Part shown: piece after piece, positions 8,777 through 18,840 of the stretch | How positions within the stretch are numbered: position 1 is the stretch's first letter | How the letters are laid out: each line of letters opens with the position of its first letter | NCBI RefSeq assembly: GCF_004345605.1 | Contig: NZ_SLVY01000018.1 | Location: 62,001-126,000, forward strand | Direction: 5' to 3' | DNA length: 64,000 bases | DNA from: Rhodococcus sp. SMB37 | GTDB taxonomy: Bacteria; Actinomycetota; Actinomycetes; Mycobacteriales; Mycobacteriaceae | Notes under the pieces: model-generated | Seen by the model: only the letters and a program-made list of their open reading frames with translations | The model's database searches: none | What the model was told of the DNA's origin: nothing | Position numbers and translations under genes: made by a program

Positions 8777-9502
8777 GTGTCGAACGGTCGGCTCTCCCCT
8801 CTGGCCTGGGGATCCGCGACACTCGTCGTGTGCCTGGTCGCGGGGCTGCTGCTGGGTACCACCCGCGGTGTGTCCGACGGTACCGAACTGCGCGCGAGTG
8901 ACTCGCCGCGCCTGTCCGACCTCGTGCGCGTGGCGCAGTCCGAGTCGGACGATCTCGCCGCGACCCGCGACGCGCTGACCATGCAGGTGGCGCAGCTCCA
9001 GAGCGGTGCGGCCACCAACGACGACGAGGTCGCCGCCGTGCTCGACCAGCTCACCGCACTCGAGGATCCGGCAGGCCTGACCGAACGACAGGGCGCCGGT
9101 GTCACCGTTACGTTGACCGATGCACCGCGCGATGACGACGGCCGCTATCCGACAGACGCCTCGCCCGACGACCTCGTCGTGCACCAGCAGGATGTGCAGA
9201 GCGTACTCAACGCGATGTGGGCGGGCGGCGCCGAAGCCATCTCGATGCAGGATCAGCGGATCGTCGCGACGTCGGCGCCCCGTTGCATCGGAAACACCCT
9301 CCTCCTGCACGGACGTACCTATTCACCGCCATACGTCATCACGGCACTGGGAGATCCCGCGAAGATCGCGGAGTCGCTCGACGCCGAACCCGGAGTACGC
9401 GTCTACAAGCAGTACTCCACGCGCTACGGCCTGGGTTTCCTGCAGCAGGCCGGTTCCGATCTCACCGTCCCCGCCTACACCGGCGGAGCCGCAGCACGAT
9501 AG
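8777..9502 (+). CDS. DUF881 membrane-anchored protein (Rv0012-like)
   Basis: 241 aa. One N-terminal signal-anchor helix (WGSATLVVCLVAGLLLG) is followed by a heptad-rich segment (about residues 45-95) and the DUF881 domain (GAGVTVTLTDAPRDDDGRYP, VVHQQDVQSVLNAMWAGGAEA). Equivalent to Rv0012, next to trpG. The start is GTG 8777 with GGAGG seven bases upstream. Role in the family is unknown; placement beside crgA and the kinase operon suggests an envelope function. Confidence 0.88.
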   Translation: MSNGRLSPLAWGSATLVVCLVAGLLLGTTRGVSDGTELRASDSPRLSDLVRVAQSESDDLAATRDALTMQVAQLQSGAATNDDEVAAVLDQLTALEDPAGLTERQGAGVTVTLTDAPRDDDGRYPTDASPDDLVVHQQDVQSVLNAMWAGGAEAISMQDQRIVATSAPRCIGNTLLLHGRTYSPPYVITALGDPAKIAESLDAEPGVRVYKQYSTRYGLGFLQQAGSDLTVPAYTGGAAAR

Positions 9503-9524
9503 CTCGGTGAGTACTCTTCTCACC

Positions 9525-10187
9525 ATGCGCATTCTCGTCGTCGACAACTACGACAGCTTCGTGTTCAACCTCGTGCAGTACCTCGGTCAGCTCGGGACAC
9601 GCGTGGAAGTGTGGCGCAACGACGACGAGAGGCTCACCGCGCCCGGCGCACTCGAGCAGGTCGTCGATGAGTTCGACGGCATCCTGCTCAGCCCCGGCCC
9701 CGGCACCCCCGAACGCGCCGGTGTCAGCATCGACCTCGTCAAGGCCTGCGCCGCCGCACGTACACCGCTGCTCGGCGTGTGCCTCGGCCACCAGTCGATC
9801 GGTGTCGCATTCGGCGGAACCGTCGATCGTGCGCCGGAACTCCTGCACGGCAAGACCAGCCTCGTGCACCACGACGGCACCGGCGTCCTGGCCGGTCTGC
9901 CCCGCCCGTTCACCGCAACCCGTTACCACTCGCTGACCGTGTTCCCGGAAACGATGCCCGACGAACTCGTCGTCACCGGGCAGACCGACAGCGGTGTGAT
10001 CATGGCGCTGCGGCACGCGGAACTGCCCATCCACGGTGTGCAGTTCCATCCCGAATCGGTGCTCACCCAGGGTGGTCATCGCATGCTGGCGAACTGGCTC
10101 GCGGTGTGCGGTCGGGCGCCGGAGGAATCGCTGGTCGCGCAGCTCGAAGGCGAAATGGCCCGGGCGCTCGACGGCGGTGCCGCCTGA
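9525..10187 (+). CDS. trpG: Anthranilate/aminodeoxychorismate synthase, glutamine amidotransferase subunit
   Basis: 220 aa class I glutamine amidotransferase that supplies ammonia for anthranilate (tryptophan) or aminodeoxychorismate (folate) synthesis. Visible: LVVDNYDSFVFNLVQYLG at the N-terminus, oxyanion loop LSPGPGTPERAG, nucleophile elbow GVCLGHQSIG and the catalytic His-Glu pair in GVQFHPESVLTQGG. It corresponds to Rv0013 (trpG), which is distant from the trp operon and is thought to serve as pabA. ATG 9525 gives the family length. It converges on pknB across a strong terminator. Confidence 0.94.
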   Translation: MRILVVDNYDSFVFNLVQYLGQLGTRVEVWRNDDERLTAPGALEQVVDEFDGILLSPGPGTPERAGVSIDLVKACAAARTPLLGVCLGHQSIGVAFGGTVDRAPELLHGKTSLVHHDGTGVLAGLPRPFTATRYHSLTVFPETMPDELVVTGQTDSGVIMALRHAELPIHGVQFHPESVLTQGGHRMLANWLAVCGRAPEESLVAQLEGEMARALDGGAA

Positions 10188-10230
10188 CGCCCGGGCCACT
10201 ACAGGGGCGCCTGACCACGCCGCTCACGCA

Positions 10231-10267
10231 CCGCGGCGGCCCCTCCGATGGAGTAAGGCCGCCGCGG
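10231..10267. terminator. Bidirectional hairpin terminator between trpG and pknB
   Basis: CCGCGGCGGCC (10231-10241) and GGCCGCCGCGG (10257-10267) form a perfect 11-bp GC stem with a 15-base loop in the gap between two convergent genes. No U-tract is present, as is common in actinobacteria. Confidence 0.7.
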
Positions 10268-10287
10268 CAGTGACTTCGAGCGCTGTG

Positions 10288-12207
10288 TCAGCGGATACCG
10301 AGTACTCCCACGCCGACACTTACGGTGTCGGTCTTGGAGATCTCCGAACCGGGAGGCTGCTGCTGGGTGATGATCGTGCCCACGAGACCGGCGTCGAGAG
10401 TGGCCTCACGTGTCTGCACGAGCTGCGCGGCCGAGCCGGTCCAGCCGGCCGCACGGAGCGCCGACAAAGCCTGTGACACAGAGCGGTTGGTCAGCACGGG
10501 CATCTCGATCCGGTCGCCGTTGGAAACCTGGATCGTGACGGTGCCTCCCCGATCGGTCGTGGCGCCGCCGGAAGGACTGGTCGACACCACGGTGCCGGCC
10601 TCCTCGCCCGACTCGACCTGCTCGACGACGACCTCGAATCCGGCGCCCTCGATGTTCCCGCGCGCGACCTCTTCTGCCTGGCCCACGACGTTCGGGACAC
10701 GGACCTGCTCGGGTCCGGAGCCGAGCGTGATGGTCACCGTGGACGCACGATCGATGTTTGCGCCGGCCGACGGGTTCTGCTCGACGACGGTGTCGATCTC
10801 GTCCTCGTCGGACGGTGCTCGCAGCACGTTCGGGTCGAGACGCAGGCCGACCGAGTCGAGTTGCTGGGCGGCCCTCTCCTGCGAGAGTCCGTCGAGCCGC
10901 GGGATCTGCACCTGTTCGGGTCCACTCGAGACCTCGATGGTGACCGTCGATCCCTCGTCGGCCTGGCTACCCGGCACAGGTCGGGTGTTGACCACGTTGC
11001 CCTCGGCCACCACCGAGTCGGGCTTCTCCTGCAGGGCCACCCGGAAGCCGCTGTCCTGGAGCTGACTCTCGGCCTCGCTCGCCGCGAGATTGCGGACGTC
11101 CGGGATCGCGACCTGTGCCGTGGTGGACCCCGGGCCCAACGACCACAGGAACACACCGACGATGCCCACGACGATCACGGCCGCGACACCGAGCAGGATC
11201 TTGCGGAGCGCCGAACCGCCGTCGCCTCCGGAGTCGTCGCCGGTGGCGACGCCCCCCGCGGCGCCGGCTGCGGCAGCGGGACGGTAGTGCCGGCCGGTGT
11301 TCTGCTCGACCGAGTCGATCAAAGTGGTGCGGTCTTCATCGGTCATGACCATCGGTGCGCTGGGACGCTGGCCACTGAGCACCCGGATAAGGTCGCTGCG
11401 CATCTCTGCCGCGGACTGGTAGCGATTGGCGGGGTTCTTCGCCATCGCCTTGAGGATCACCGAATCCAGCTCGGGGGGTACCTGCCTGTTCACCGACGAC
11501 GGCAGCGGCGGATCCTCACGAACATGCTGGTAGGCGACCGCGACCGGAGAATCGCCTTTGAACGGGGGCTCTCCGGTCATGATCTCGAACAGCACGCAGC
11601 CCACCGAGTAGACGTCGGAGCGCGCATCGACCTGCTCGCCCCGCGCCTGCTCGGGCGACAAGTACTGAGCAGTGCCGATCACGGCAGCGGTCTGCGTCAT
11701 CGGGCTCGACGCGTCGGAGATCGCGCGGGCGATGCCGAAGTCCATGACCTTGACCGCGCCGGCCTTGTTGATCATGACGTTGGCGGGTTTGACGTCGCGG
11801 TGCACGATCCCGTTGCGGTGACTGAAGTCGAGCGCCGCGCACACGTCGGCGATCACCTCCATCGCCCGCTTCGGCGCCATCGGTCCCTCGCTGCGCACGA
11901 TGTCGCGCAACGTGTCGCCCTCGACGAACTCCATGACGATGTATGGGATCGGGCCGGCTTCTGTTTCGGCTTCACCTGTGTCGTACACGGCAACGATCGC
12001 CGGATGGTTCAGTGCTGCCGCGTTCTGGGCCTCGCGGCGGAACCGCAGGTAGAACGTAGGGTCGCGCGCGAGGTCGGCGCGCAGAACCTTGATCGCCACG
12101 TCACGGCCGAGCCGTAGATCCCGTGCCAGATGCACCTCGGACATGCCACCGAAGCCGAGAATCTCACCCAGCTCATAGCGTGAGGAGAGCTTGCGCGGTG
12201 TGGTCAT
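10288..12207 (-). CDS. pknB: Serine/threonine protein kinase PknB with four PASTA domains
   Basis: 639 aa membrane kinase of the cell-growth operon. Kinase domain about residues 11-275: ATP lysine in VAIK (K40), HRD aspartate D138, DFG aspartate D156 and the activation-loop threonines T171/T173 ([10 protein letters not shown]). These positions are the same as in M. tuberculosis PknB. After a cytoplasmic juxtamembrane linker comes one helix (about 336-357), then four extracellular PASTA repeats that in this family bind muropeptides or lipid II. The start overlaps the pknA stop (ATGA), so it is last in the fhaB-pstP-rodA-pbpA-pknA-pknB operon. Confidence 0.97.
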   Translation of the reverse strand: MTTPRKLSSRYELGEILGFGGMSEVHLARDLRLGRDVAIKVLRADLARDPTFYLRFRREAQNAAALNHPAIVAVYDTGEAETEAGPIPYIVMEFVEGDTLRDIVRSEGPMAPKRAMEVIADVCAALDFSHRNGIVHRDVKPANVMINKAGAVKVMDFGIARAISDASSPMTQTAAVIGTAQYLSPEQARGEQVDARSDVYSVGCVLFEIMTGEPPFKGDSPVAVAYQHVREDPPLPSSVNRQVPPELDSVILKAMAKNPANRYQSAAEMRSDLIRVLSGQRPSAPMVMTDEDRTTLIDSVEQNTGRHYRPAAAAGAAGGVATGDDSGGDGGSALRKILLGVAAVIVVGIVGVFLWSLGPGSTTAQVAIPDVRNLAASEAESQLQDSGFRVALQEKPDSVVAEGNVVNTRPVPGSQADEGSTVTIEVSSGPEQVQIPRLDGLSQERAAQQLDSVGLRLDPNVLRAPSDEDEIDTVVEQNPSAGANIDRASTVTITLGSGPEQVRVPNVVGQAEEVARGNIEGAGFEVVVEQVESGEEAGTVVSTSPSGGATTDRGGTVTIQVSNGDRIEMPVLTNRSVSQALSALRAAGWTGSAAQLVQTREATLDAGLVGTIITQQQPPGSEISKTDTVSVGVGVLGIR

Positions 12208-13784
12208 GACGTTCCTTGTGTGTCCGGCGGTCCGTTGTTCGTACCGTTGCTGGCTGCGGGTTGGTCGCCTCCCGTACCGCCGTCGCCGGTTCCCTCACCC
12301 GAAGCGTCGCCCGGAGGCTCCTCTCCTTCTTCGACGGGTTGCGTCGTGGTGGCGGTCGTGGTTGTCGGTGTCGCGGTGGTTGTGGTGGGCGCAGGTGTCG
12401 TGGTGGTCGGAACCTCCACGGTGGTGGTCGGTTCGACCGTGGTCGGAACCTCGACCGTGGTGGTCGGTTCGAATGTGGGCGGCTCTGTCGGGACAGGTAG
12501 CGGAGCGGTCCATTCCGACGTCGTGGTCTGCGGGGGACGTGTCGTGGTGGGTTGCTGCGTCGTCGTGGTGATCTGTGTGGTCGGCGACGGTCCGGTGTCG
12601 GGTTCGTCCTCACCGTTGGTGAGCAGAACGACGCCCAGAGTGACGAGTGCAAGCACGATCGCCACACCCGCAGCCCATGCGAGCGCGGTGGGGCTCGGTC
12701 CCTTCCGGTCGTCGTCACCTCCACCTTGCGCCGCAGCCGCACCGCCGTAGGGCGGGCCGGTCGTCGGTGGTTGCGAAGATCCGGTGTACGGCGCCTGTGT
12801 GTAGGCGGTGGGTGCGTACTGCTGCGTCTGTTGGGACTGCGTCTGCTGCGACGACTGCATCGGCACCGTCGTCGTCGCCCCAGGGACACCCGGAGGAAGC
12901 ACCCGGTTCGCACTCGTCACCGGCGGCACGTTCCCCGGGGGCGGCGCGGGCCGGCCCGACCGCACGGCCGACACGGCATCGGCGAACTCGCCACCGCTCG
13001 AGTACCGGTACTTCGGATCTTTCGTCATCGCGATGTCGATGAGGTCGTGGACCTCGTGCGGGAGTTCGGCGGGCAGCGGCGCAGGAGTTTCCTGCACATG
13101 CTTCATCGCGACCGTCACGACGCTCTCCCCGAGGAATGGGCGCCGACCGGACAACACCTCGTAGCCGACGGCACCGAGCGAATACACATCGCTCGCCGAC
13201 GTCGCCTCCTGGCCGAGGGCCTGCTCCGGCGCGATGTACTGCGCGGTCCCCATGACCATCCCGGTGCGCGTGACAGGCGACGCGTCGACGGCCTTCGCGA
13301 TACCGAAGTCGGTGATCTTCACCTGACCGGTCGGGGTGATCATGATGTTGCCGGGTTTGACGTCGCGATGCACGACACCCGCATTGTGCGCGGCCTGAAG
13401 AGCCCGGCCGGTCTGTTCGAGCATGTCGAGGGCCTGCGGCAACGACAAACGGCCGACACGCGAGAGGACTGCGTTGAGCGGCTCGCCGTGTACCAGTTCC
13501 ATCACCAGGTAGGCGACGGACTGCCCCTCCTCGTCCGTCGTCTCGCCGTAGTCGAACACACCGGCGATACCCGGGTGGTTGAGTTGCGCCGTGGTGCGCG
13601 CCTCGAACCGGAATCGGGTCAGGAAGTCCTGGTCGTGGGACAACTCTGCCTTGAGGACCTTCACTGCGACACGACGGTCGAGCCGTGTGTCCAGGCCCTC
13701 CCAGACCTGTCCCATGCCGCCCGTGGCGATGAGTCGCGTGAGGTGATATCGGTCGGCGACCATGGCGCCGCTGTACAAAGCCAT
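12204..13784 (-). CDS. pknA: Serine/threonine protein kinase PknA
   Basis: 526 aa. Kinase domain with VAVK lysine K42, HRD aspartate D141, DFG aspartate D159 and activation-loop T172/T174 ([10 protein letters not shown]), in register with mycobacterial PknA. A Pro/Gln/Tyr-rich linker (about 285-360) leads to one transmembrane helix (about 370-392). The extracellular tail of about 130 residues is unusually rich in Thr/Pro, with repeated [13 protein letters not shown] units, and ends in Gly/Glu-rich sequence; it has no PASTA repeats. The stop overlaps the pknB start and the start is one base from the pbpA stop. It phosphorylates division and wall proteins in relatives. Confidence 0.96.
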   Translation of the reverse strand: MALYSGAMVADRYHLTRLIATGGMGQVWEGLDTRLDRRVAVKVLKAELSHDQDFLTRFRFEARTTAQLNHPGIAGVFDYGETTDEEGQSVAYLVMELVHGEPLNAVLSRVGRLSLPQALDMLEQTGRALQAAHNAGVVHRDVKPGNIMITPTGQVKITDFGIAKAVDASPVTRTGMVMGTAQYIAPEQALGQEATSASDVYSLGAVGYEVLSGRRPFLGESVVTVAMKHVQETPAPLPAELPHEVHDLIDIAMTKDPKYRYSSGGEFADAVSAVRSGRPAPPPGNVPPVTSANRVLPPGVPGATTTVPMQSSQQTQSQQTQQYAPTAYTQAPYTGSSQPPTTGPPYGGAAAAQGGGDDDRKGPSPTALAWAAGVAIVLALVTLGVVLLTNGEDEPDTGPSPTTQITTTTQQPTTTRPPQTTTSEWTAPLPVPTEPPTFEPTTTVEVPTTVEPTTTVEVPTTTTPAPTTTTATPTTTTATTTQPVEEGEEPPGDASGEGTGDGGTGGDQPAASNGTNNGPPDTQGTS

Positions 13785-13785
13785 G

Positions 13786-15270
13786 TCAGCCTCCCTGCAT
13801 TCCGGCCGAAATCACGGCCCGTCCGATAGGCGCAGCCACTGAGCCGCCGGTCGCGGCAAGGGCACGGTCGCCACCGTCCTCGACGATCACGGCCACCGCC
13901 ACTGTGGGCTGCTGAGCGGGTGCGAACCCGATATACAGCGTGTGGGGCGGAGTGTTACGTGGGTCGCTGCCGTGCTCGGCGGTGCCGGTCTTCGACGCGA
14001 TCTGAACACCGGGAATTGCACCCTGTCCACCCGACCATTCTTCGGAGCCGATCATCAGATCGGTCAGTGTTGCCGCGACCGAGGGGTCGATGGCCTGCCC
14101 GAGGGATTCGGGTTTTGTTTCCGCGAGGAGTGCGAGATCGGGCCCCTCCAGACGTTCGACGAGATACGGCTTCATACGCACACCGCCGTTGGCGACGGTC
14201 GCGGCGATCACGGCGTTCTGCAACGGAGTCAATGCGACGTCACGCTGGCCGATGGTGGACTGTCCGAGCGCTGCACCGTCCGAGATCGGCCCGAGGGTGC
14301 TCTCCGCGACCGGCAGCGGAATGTCGATGGTCTCGCCGATACCCAGAGCTTCCGCCTGGTCGACGAGAGCCTCGCGACCGGTGTTGATGCCCATCTCGAC
14401 GAACGCGGTGTTGCACGAGCGTGCGAACGCTTCGCGCAGCGACACCGTGGGGGCGTCGCCGCAGGCCGCGCCGCCGTAGTTCTCGAGAGTCGTCGTGCTG
14501 TCGGGGAGCGTGATGTTCGGCGCAGCAGTGAGCTGATCGTCCGGGGTGACGCCCGAGCCGAGAGCAGCGGCCGTCGTGACCACCTTGAACGTCGAACCCG
14601 GCGGGTAGGTCTGGGAGATCGCGCGATTGAGCATCGGCTTGTCGGGGTCGGAGTTCAGTTCGTCCCACGCCGCCGACGTCGCGGCACCGTCGTGGCCGGA
14701 CAACCGGTTCGGGTCGTAGCTCGGCGTGCTCACCATCGCGAGGATCTTGCCGGTCGAAGGCTCGATGGCCACCACCGACCCGGTGTATCCCTTGGAGGTC
14801 AGTTCGTCGTACGCGACCTGCTGCATGGCCGGATCGATCGTCGAAACCACATTGCCGCCGCGCGGGTTGCGTCCCGATACGAGATCGAACAGCCGACGTC
14901 CGAACAGCAGGTTGTCGGAGCCGTTGAGCAGCTCGTCCTCGCTGCGCTCGAGGCCCGTGCTGCCGTACTGCATCGAGTAGAACCCGGTGACCGGCGCATA
15001 GGCGAGCGGACTCATCGGCTGCGCGGGTGTCGACGGGTATTCACGCAGGTACTTGTAGCGGCTGTCGGTCGGGATCGACACGGCCAGTGCCTGCCCGGCA
15101 GCGGAGATCTGGCCGCGCTGACGCGAGTACTCGTCGAGCAGCACCCGCGAGTTACGCGGGTCGGTGCGCAGATTGTCTGCCTTGATGACCTGCACGTAGG
15201 TGGCGTTGGCGAGCAGGGCGACGACCATGAACATCACGGCCATCGCGACTTTGCGGAGCGGCGTGTTCAT
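13786..15270 (-). CDS. pbpA: Penicillin-binding protein A (class B transpeptidase)
   Basis: 494 aa peptidoglycan D,D-transpeptidase. N-terminal signal anchor (about residues 8-28), a dimerisation region, then the transpeptidase domain with STFK (active Ser226), SCN (285-287) and KTGTAEHG. Located directly after rodA in the order seen in mycobacteria (Rv0016c), where it works with RodA in septal or polar wall synthesis. The start overlaps the rodA stop (ATGA). Confidence 0.96.
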   Translation of the reverse strand: MNTPLRKVAMAVMFMVVALLANATYVQVIKADNLRTDPRNSRVLLDEYSRQRGQISAAGQALAVSIPTDSRYKYLREYPSTPAQPMSPLAYAPVTGFYSMQYGSTGLERSEDELLNGSDNLLFGRRLFDLVSGRNPRGGNVVSTIDPAMQQVAYDELTSKGYTGSVVAIEPSTGKILAMVSTPSYDPNRLSGHDGAATSAAWDELNSDPDKPMLNRAISQTYPPGSTFKVVTTAAALGSGVTPDDQLTAAPNITLPDSTTTLENYGGAACGDAPTVSLREAFARSCNTAFVEMGINTGREALVDQAEALGIGETIDIPLPVAESTLGPISDGAALGQSTIGQRDVALTPLQNAVIAATVANGGVRMKPYLVERLEGPDLALLAETKPESLGQAIDPSVAATLTDLMIGSEEWSGGQGAIPGVQIASKTGTAEHGSDPRNTPPHTLYIGFAPAQQPTVAVAVIVEDGGDRALAATGGSVAAPIGRAVISAGMQGG

Positions 15271-16715
15271 TCGCGCCCCATCATTTCCGTCTGAGCTTCC
15301 GCGATGGGAGTCACCGGTTTCTTACGCGGTTGGACGGGTTCGCGTGCGGAGTGCGAGATCTTCATGAGCAGAGCGAGCAGTAAGTAGTTCGCGAGCAGCG
15401 ACGACCCGCCGTACGACACGAACGGCGTGGTCAGGCCCGTGAGGGGGATCAGTTTGGTGACTCCGCCGACCACAACGAACAACTGGACGGCGAGGGTGAA
15501 CGACAGACCGGCGGCGAGCAGTTTGCCGAAACTGTCGCGCACTGCGAGGGCAGTGCGCAAACCACGGATGACCAGGATGAGGAACAGCAACAGGATCGCG
15601 GCGAGCCCGATCAGGCCCAGTTCCTCACCGATCGCGGCGATGATGAAGTCGGTCTTTGCGAACGGCACCTGAGCGGGCCGTCCGCTGCCGAGACCTGTGC
15701 CGGCGACACCGCCGGTGGCAAGGCCGAACAGCGACTGCGAAATCTGATAGCCCGTGTTGCTGTAGTCGGCGAGCGGGTCGGCCCATGTCAGGACACGGAC
15801 CCGGACGTGGCCGAACATCTGGTACGCGAAGACGAATCCGATCGCGAGTAGCGAGAACCCGATGATCAGCCAGCCCACGCGTTCCGTCGCGATGTAGAGC
15901 ATCACGAGAACGGTGGTGAACAGCAGCAGTGACGTGCCGAGGTCCTTCTCGAACACCATGACGCCGATGGAGATGATCCACGCGGCGAGGATCGGACCGA
16001 GATCGCGCGCACGGGGGAAATCCATGCCGAGGAAATGTTTGCCGGCCGTGGTGAACAGATCACGTTTCGCCACGAGCACGGACGCGAAGAAGATGATGAG
16101 CAGGATCTTGGCGAATTCACCCGGCTGGATGCTGAATCCGGGGAGCCTGATCCAGATCTTGGCGCCGTTGACCTCGGAGAACTGCGACGGCAGCAACGCC
16201 GGGATCGCGAGGGCAACCAGCCCGATCAGCCCGAGGGTGTAGCTGAAGCGGGCAAGCAGCCGATAGTCATGGAGGAACACGAGAACAGCGATGAACAGGG
16301 CTATGCCGATCGCAGTCCACAGCACCTGCTGGTTCGCGTCGGGCGACGGCATCGACAGGCCCATGTAGCGCGCGTTCTCCTGGTCGGCGAGGTCGAGCCG
16401 ATGGATCAGCACGAGGCCGAGGCCGTTGAGCAACGCGACGATCGGCAACAGCAGCGGATCGGCGTACTTGGCGTACCGCCTCACCGCCAGGTGCGCGAGG
16501 AGGAACAATCCGGCGTACGTGAGACCGTACTTCGCGAGGTCGAACGTGAGCGCCTGCTCGAGGGAGGCCTCGACGAGCATCATCGACACCGTCGTGATGG
16601 CGATCGCGACGAGCAGCAGTCCCAGTTCGGTGTTGCGCTTCGTGGATTGAGGAGGGGCCGGAGCGAAACCACCGGGGGGGCTCGGAAAAGCCCCCGCGCC
16701 ATGGGTCACCGACAT
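15267..16715 (-). CDS. rodA: SEDS-family peptidoglycan glycosyltransferase RodA
   Basis: 482 aa polytopic protein of about 12 helices that polymerises lipid II into glycan strands. SEDS signatures: NGAKIWIRLPGFSIQPGEFAK, VFEKDLGTSLLLF, TGYQISQSLFGLATGG and PFVSYGGSSLLANYLLLALL. Start set at MSVTHGAGAFPSP, which overlaps the pstP stop by one base (TGATG); the much longer frame reading into pstP is a shadow. Paired with pbpA immediately downstream. Confidence 0.96.
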   Translation of the reverse strand: MSVTHGAGAFPSPPGGFAPAPPQSTKRNTELGLLLVAIAITTVSMMLVEASLEQALTFDLAKYGLTYAGLFLLAHLAVRRYAKYADPLLLPIVALLNGLGLVLIHRLDLADQENARYMGLSMPSPDANQQVLWTAIGIALFIAVLVFLHDYRLLARFSYTLGLIGLVALAIPALLPSQFSEVNGAKIWIRLPGFSIQPGEFAKILLIIFFASVLVAKRDLFTTAGKHFLGMDFPRARDLGPILAAWIISIGVMVFEKDLGTSLLLFTTVLVMLYIATERVGWLIIGFSLLAIGFVFAYQMFGHVRVRVLTWADPLADYSNTGYQISQSLFGLATGGVAGTGLGSGRPAQVPFAKTDFIIAAIGEELGLIGLAAILLLFLILVIRGLRTALAVRDSFGKLLAAGLSFTLAVQLFVVVGGVTKLIPLTGLTTPFVSYGGSSLLANYLLLALLMKISHSAREPVQPRKKPVTPIAEAQTEMMGRE

Positions 16716-18226
16716 CAGGCGCCCACCCTGCAGTTCTGCCCGGGGATCTGGGGTGCGGGCGCCGGTTCCGGTGCCGCCAACGATTCGGTTCCACCGTTTC
16801 CGGGTGTCGGCTCGCCAGGTGCGGGCGCTGCCTCGCTCGGAGCGGGTTCGGCGGGTGCCGATTCTGCTGTCGGGGCCGGTGTCTCGCCGGGCGCGGGCGC
16901 GCCTGGCGTGGGTTCGCCGGGCGCAGGTGGTACGGGCGCGGGGGTCGGGGCAGGCTCGGACTCCTCGACCTTGCACACCGGAAGCAGGTCCTGTTCGGCG
17001 AGGCGCGCCATCTGGACGTTCGCCTCGTCGAGTGTCCCGGAGGGAAGCCCGGCACGAACCTGTTCGCGCGCAGCGGGCTGAAGGTCGTCGACCATCATCA
17101 CGCGGCACTGGGCGTCGCCCGGATCGACAAGGGTCAGCTCGCCGTCGTCGGTGACGCACCCGATCCGTGCCGGTTCCTGCAGTGAGTAACCGAACACGTT
17201 GCCGGGAAGTCCGCGCAGCACGGTGACACGGGCATCGTCGGCGCTGACGTAATAGTTGTTTCGGATCATCTGCCGACCGAAGAAGCCGCCGGCGGCGATC
17301 AGGCCGAGCACCACGAGCGCGATGAGCGGAGCCCACCAGCGGCTACGACGCTTCTTCGGCTCTTCGGGGGCTTTGTTGATGACGCGCTTGGGTGTGGCGC
17401 GCGGCGGTCGCATCGCGGCAGCGCGACCGGCGGCGGTGTTCGGGCGGGGAGCGTCGTCCTCGTCCTCACCCGACGCTGCTCCGGCGACGATGGGGTTGCT
17501 CTGCCCGTAGTCGAGGTCGATGACGTCGGCGACGACCACGGTGATGTTGTCGGGTCCGCCGCTGCGCAACGCAAGCTCGATGAGCCGGTCGGCGCACTCG
17601 TCGTGGCTGCCCTCGCCCAGGGTGTTGGCGATCGTCTCGTCGCTCACCACATCGGAGAGACCGTCGGAACAGATCAGGTAGCGATCGCCGGCGCGCGCTT
17701 CGCGCACTGTCAGCGTCGGCTCCACCTCTGCGCCCGTGAGAGCGCGCATGATCAGCGAACGCTGCGGGTGCGTGTGCGCCTGCTCCGCGGTGATGCGGCC
17801 CTCGTCTACGAGCGACTGCACGAATGTGTCGTCGCGGGTGATCTGGGTGAGCTGGTTGTCGCGCAGCAGGTAGGCGCGGGAGTCGCCGATATGGGCCAGG
17901 CCCAGTTTGCTGCCGGCGAAGAGGATGGCGGTGAGCGTGGTGCCCATACCGTCGAGTTCGGGTTCTTCCTCGACCTGATCGGCGATCGCTGCGTTGCCTT
18001 CGCGCACCGCGTCGTCGAGCTTGCCGAGGAGATCTCCACCCGGCTCGTCGTCGTCGAGATGCGCGAGCGCGGCGATCATCAGTTGCGAGGCAACCTCGCC
18101 GGCGGCGTGGCCACCCATTCCGTCGGCCAGCGCCAGCAGTCGCGCGCCGGCGTAGACGGAGTCTTCGTTGTTGGAGCGAACGAGGCCTCGGTCGCTGCGG
18201 GCAGCGTAGCGCAGTACAAGTGTCAC
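16715..18226 (-). CDS. pstP: PP2C-family Ser/Thr phosphatase PstP
   Basis: 503 aa. The catalytic PP2C domain (residues 1-240) carries the metal-binding aspartates in NNEDSVYAG, LALADGMGGHAAGE, ICSDGLSD and GPDNITVVVADV. A linker, one transmembrane helix (about 301-320) and an extracellular domain follow. The last about 70 residues form a low-complexity Pro/Ala/Gly tail longer than in M. tuberculosis. It is known in relatives to dephosphorylate PknA, PknB and PBPs. Overlaps fhaB and rodA at its two ends. Confidence 0.96.
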   Translation of the reverse strand: MTLVLRYAARSDRGLVRSNNEDSVYAGARLLALADGMGGHAAGEVASQLMIAALAHLDDDEPGGDLLGKLDDAVREGNAAIADQVEEEPELDGMGTTLTAILFAGSKLGLAHIGDSRAYLLRDNQLTQITRDDTFVQSLVDEGRITAEQAHTHPQRSLIMRALTGAEVEPTLTVREARAGDRYLICSDGLSDVVSDETIANTLGEGSHDECADRLIELALRSGGPDNITVVVADVIDLDYGQSNPIVAGAASGEDEDDAPRPNTAAGRAAAMRPPRATPKRVINKAPEEPKKRRSRWWAPLIALVVLGLIAAGGFFGRQMIRNNYYVSADDARVTVLRGLPGNVFGYSLQEPARIGCVTDDGELTLVDPGDAQCRVMMVDDLQPAAREQVRAGLPSGTLDEANVQMARLAEQDLLPVCKVEESEPAPTPAPVPPAPGEPTPGAPAPGETPAPTAESAPAEPAPSEAAPAPGEPTPGNGGTESLAAPEPAPAPQIPGQNCRVGA

Positions 18227-18684
18227 GGGCGGAGCTCGATCACAGTCTTACCCACGCGCACAGGAGTGCCCAGGGGTACGCGGACAGCAGTGGTGACTTT
18301 CGCTCGGTCCAAGTACGTTCCGTTCGTCGAGCCGAGGTCTTCGACGTACCAGTCGGAGCCCCGCGGAGAGAGTCGCGCATGTCGAGTGGACGCGTAATCG
18401 TCGGTGAGTACGAGTGTCGAATCGTCGGCGCGGCCGATCATCACCGGCTGGGTACTGAGCGTGATCCGGGTACCTGCGAGTGCACCCTGTGTCACGACCA
18501 GATACTTGGCGGTCTTGTTGCGGCCGAGCGACGGCAACACCGACTGCTTGGGGGAGTAGCGCGGTAGCGGTCGCGCAGAACCGGCATAGATGTCCGAACG
18601 CAATGCACGCAGCACTGCCCACACGAACAGCCACAGCAGCAGAAGGAAACCTGCCCGGCTCAGCTGCAGAATCAGCCCCTGCAC
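18223..18684 (-). CDS. fhaB: FHA-domain protein FhaB (FipA)
   Basis: 153 aa, close to the 155 aa mycobacterial protein. One N-terminal membrane helix (GFLLLLWLFVWAVLRAL) is followed by a C-terminal FHA phosphothreonine-binding domain: [44 protein letters not shown]. Start is GTG 18684 (VQGLILQLSRAG), supported by GAAGGAGGA upstream and by the family N-terminus; an in-frame ATG at 18771 would add 29 atypical residues. First gene of the block that overlaps pstP; known as a PknA/PknB substrate in relatives. Confidence 0.95.
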   Translation of the reverse strand: MQGLILQLSRAGFLLLLWLFVWAVLRALRSDIYAGSARPLPRYSPKQSVLPSLGRNKTAKYLVVTQGALAGTRITLSTQPVMIGRADDSTLVLTDDYASTRHARLSPRGSDWYVEDLGSTNGTYLDRAKVTTAVRVPLGTPVRVGKTVIELRP

Positions 18685-18840
18685 GGCATGTCCTCCTTCG
18701 GCATGTGCGACCGGTGCGCGGTCGTCCGGTTCGGTGCGGTCACTCACAATACGGACATCGACCGACTCCATGCAGAGTCAGATCCGCAGCTCGCGCTTCG
18801 GACGAGTTCTGCGGATCCGGTGAGCCGGTTTTCCCGCTGG

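Noticed and set aside
10861-15294. Long open frames on the plus strand opposite pknB, pknA and pbpA (up to 450 codons)
   Set aside because: They are antisense shadows caused by high-GC third positions. Composition is Arg/His/Asp-rich with no domain, and the minus-strand genes are certain.
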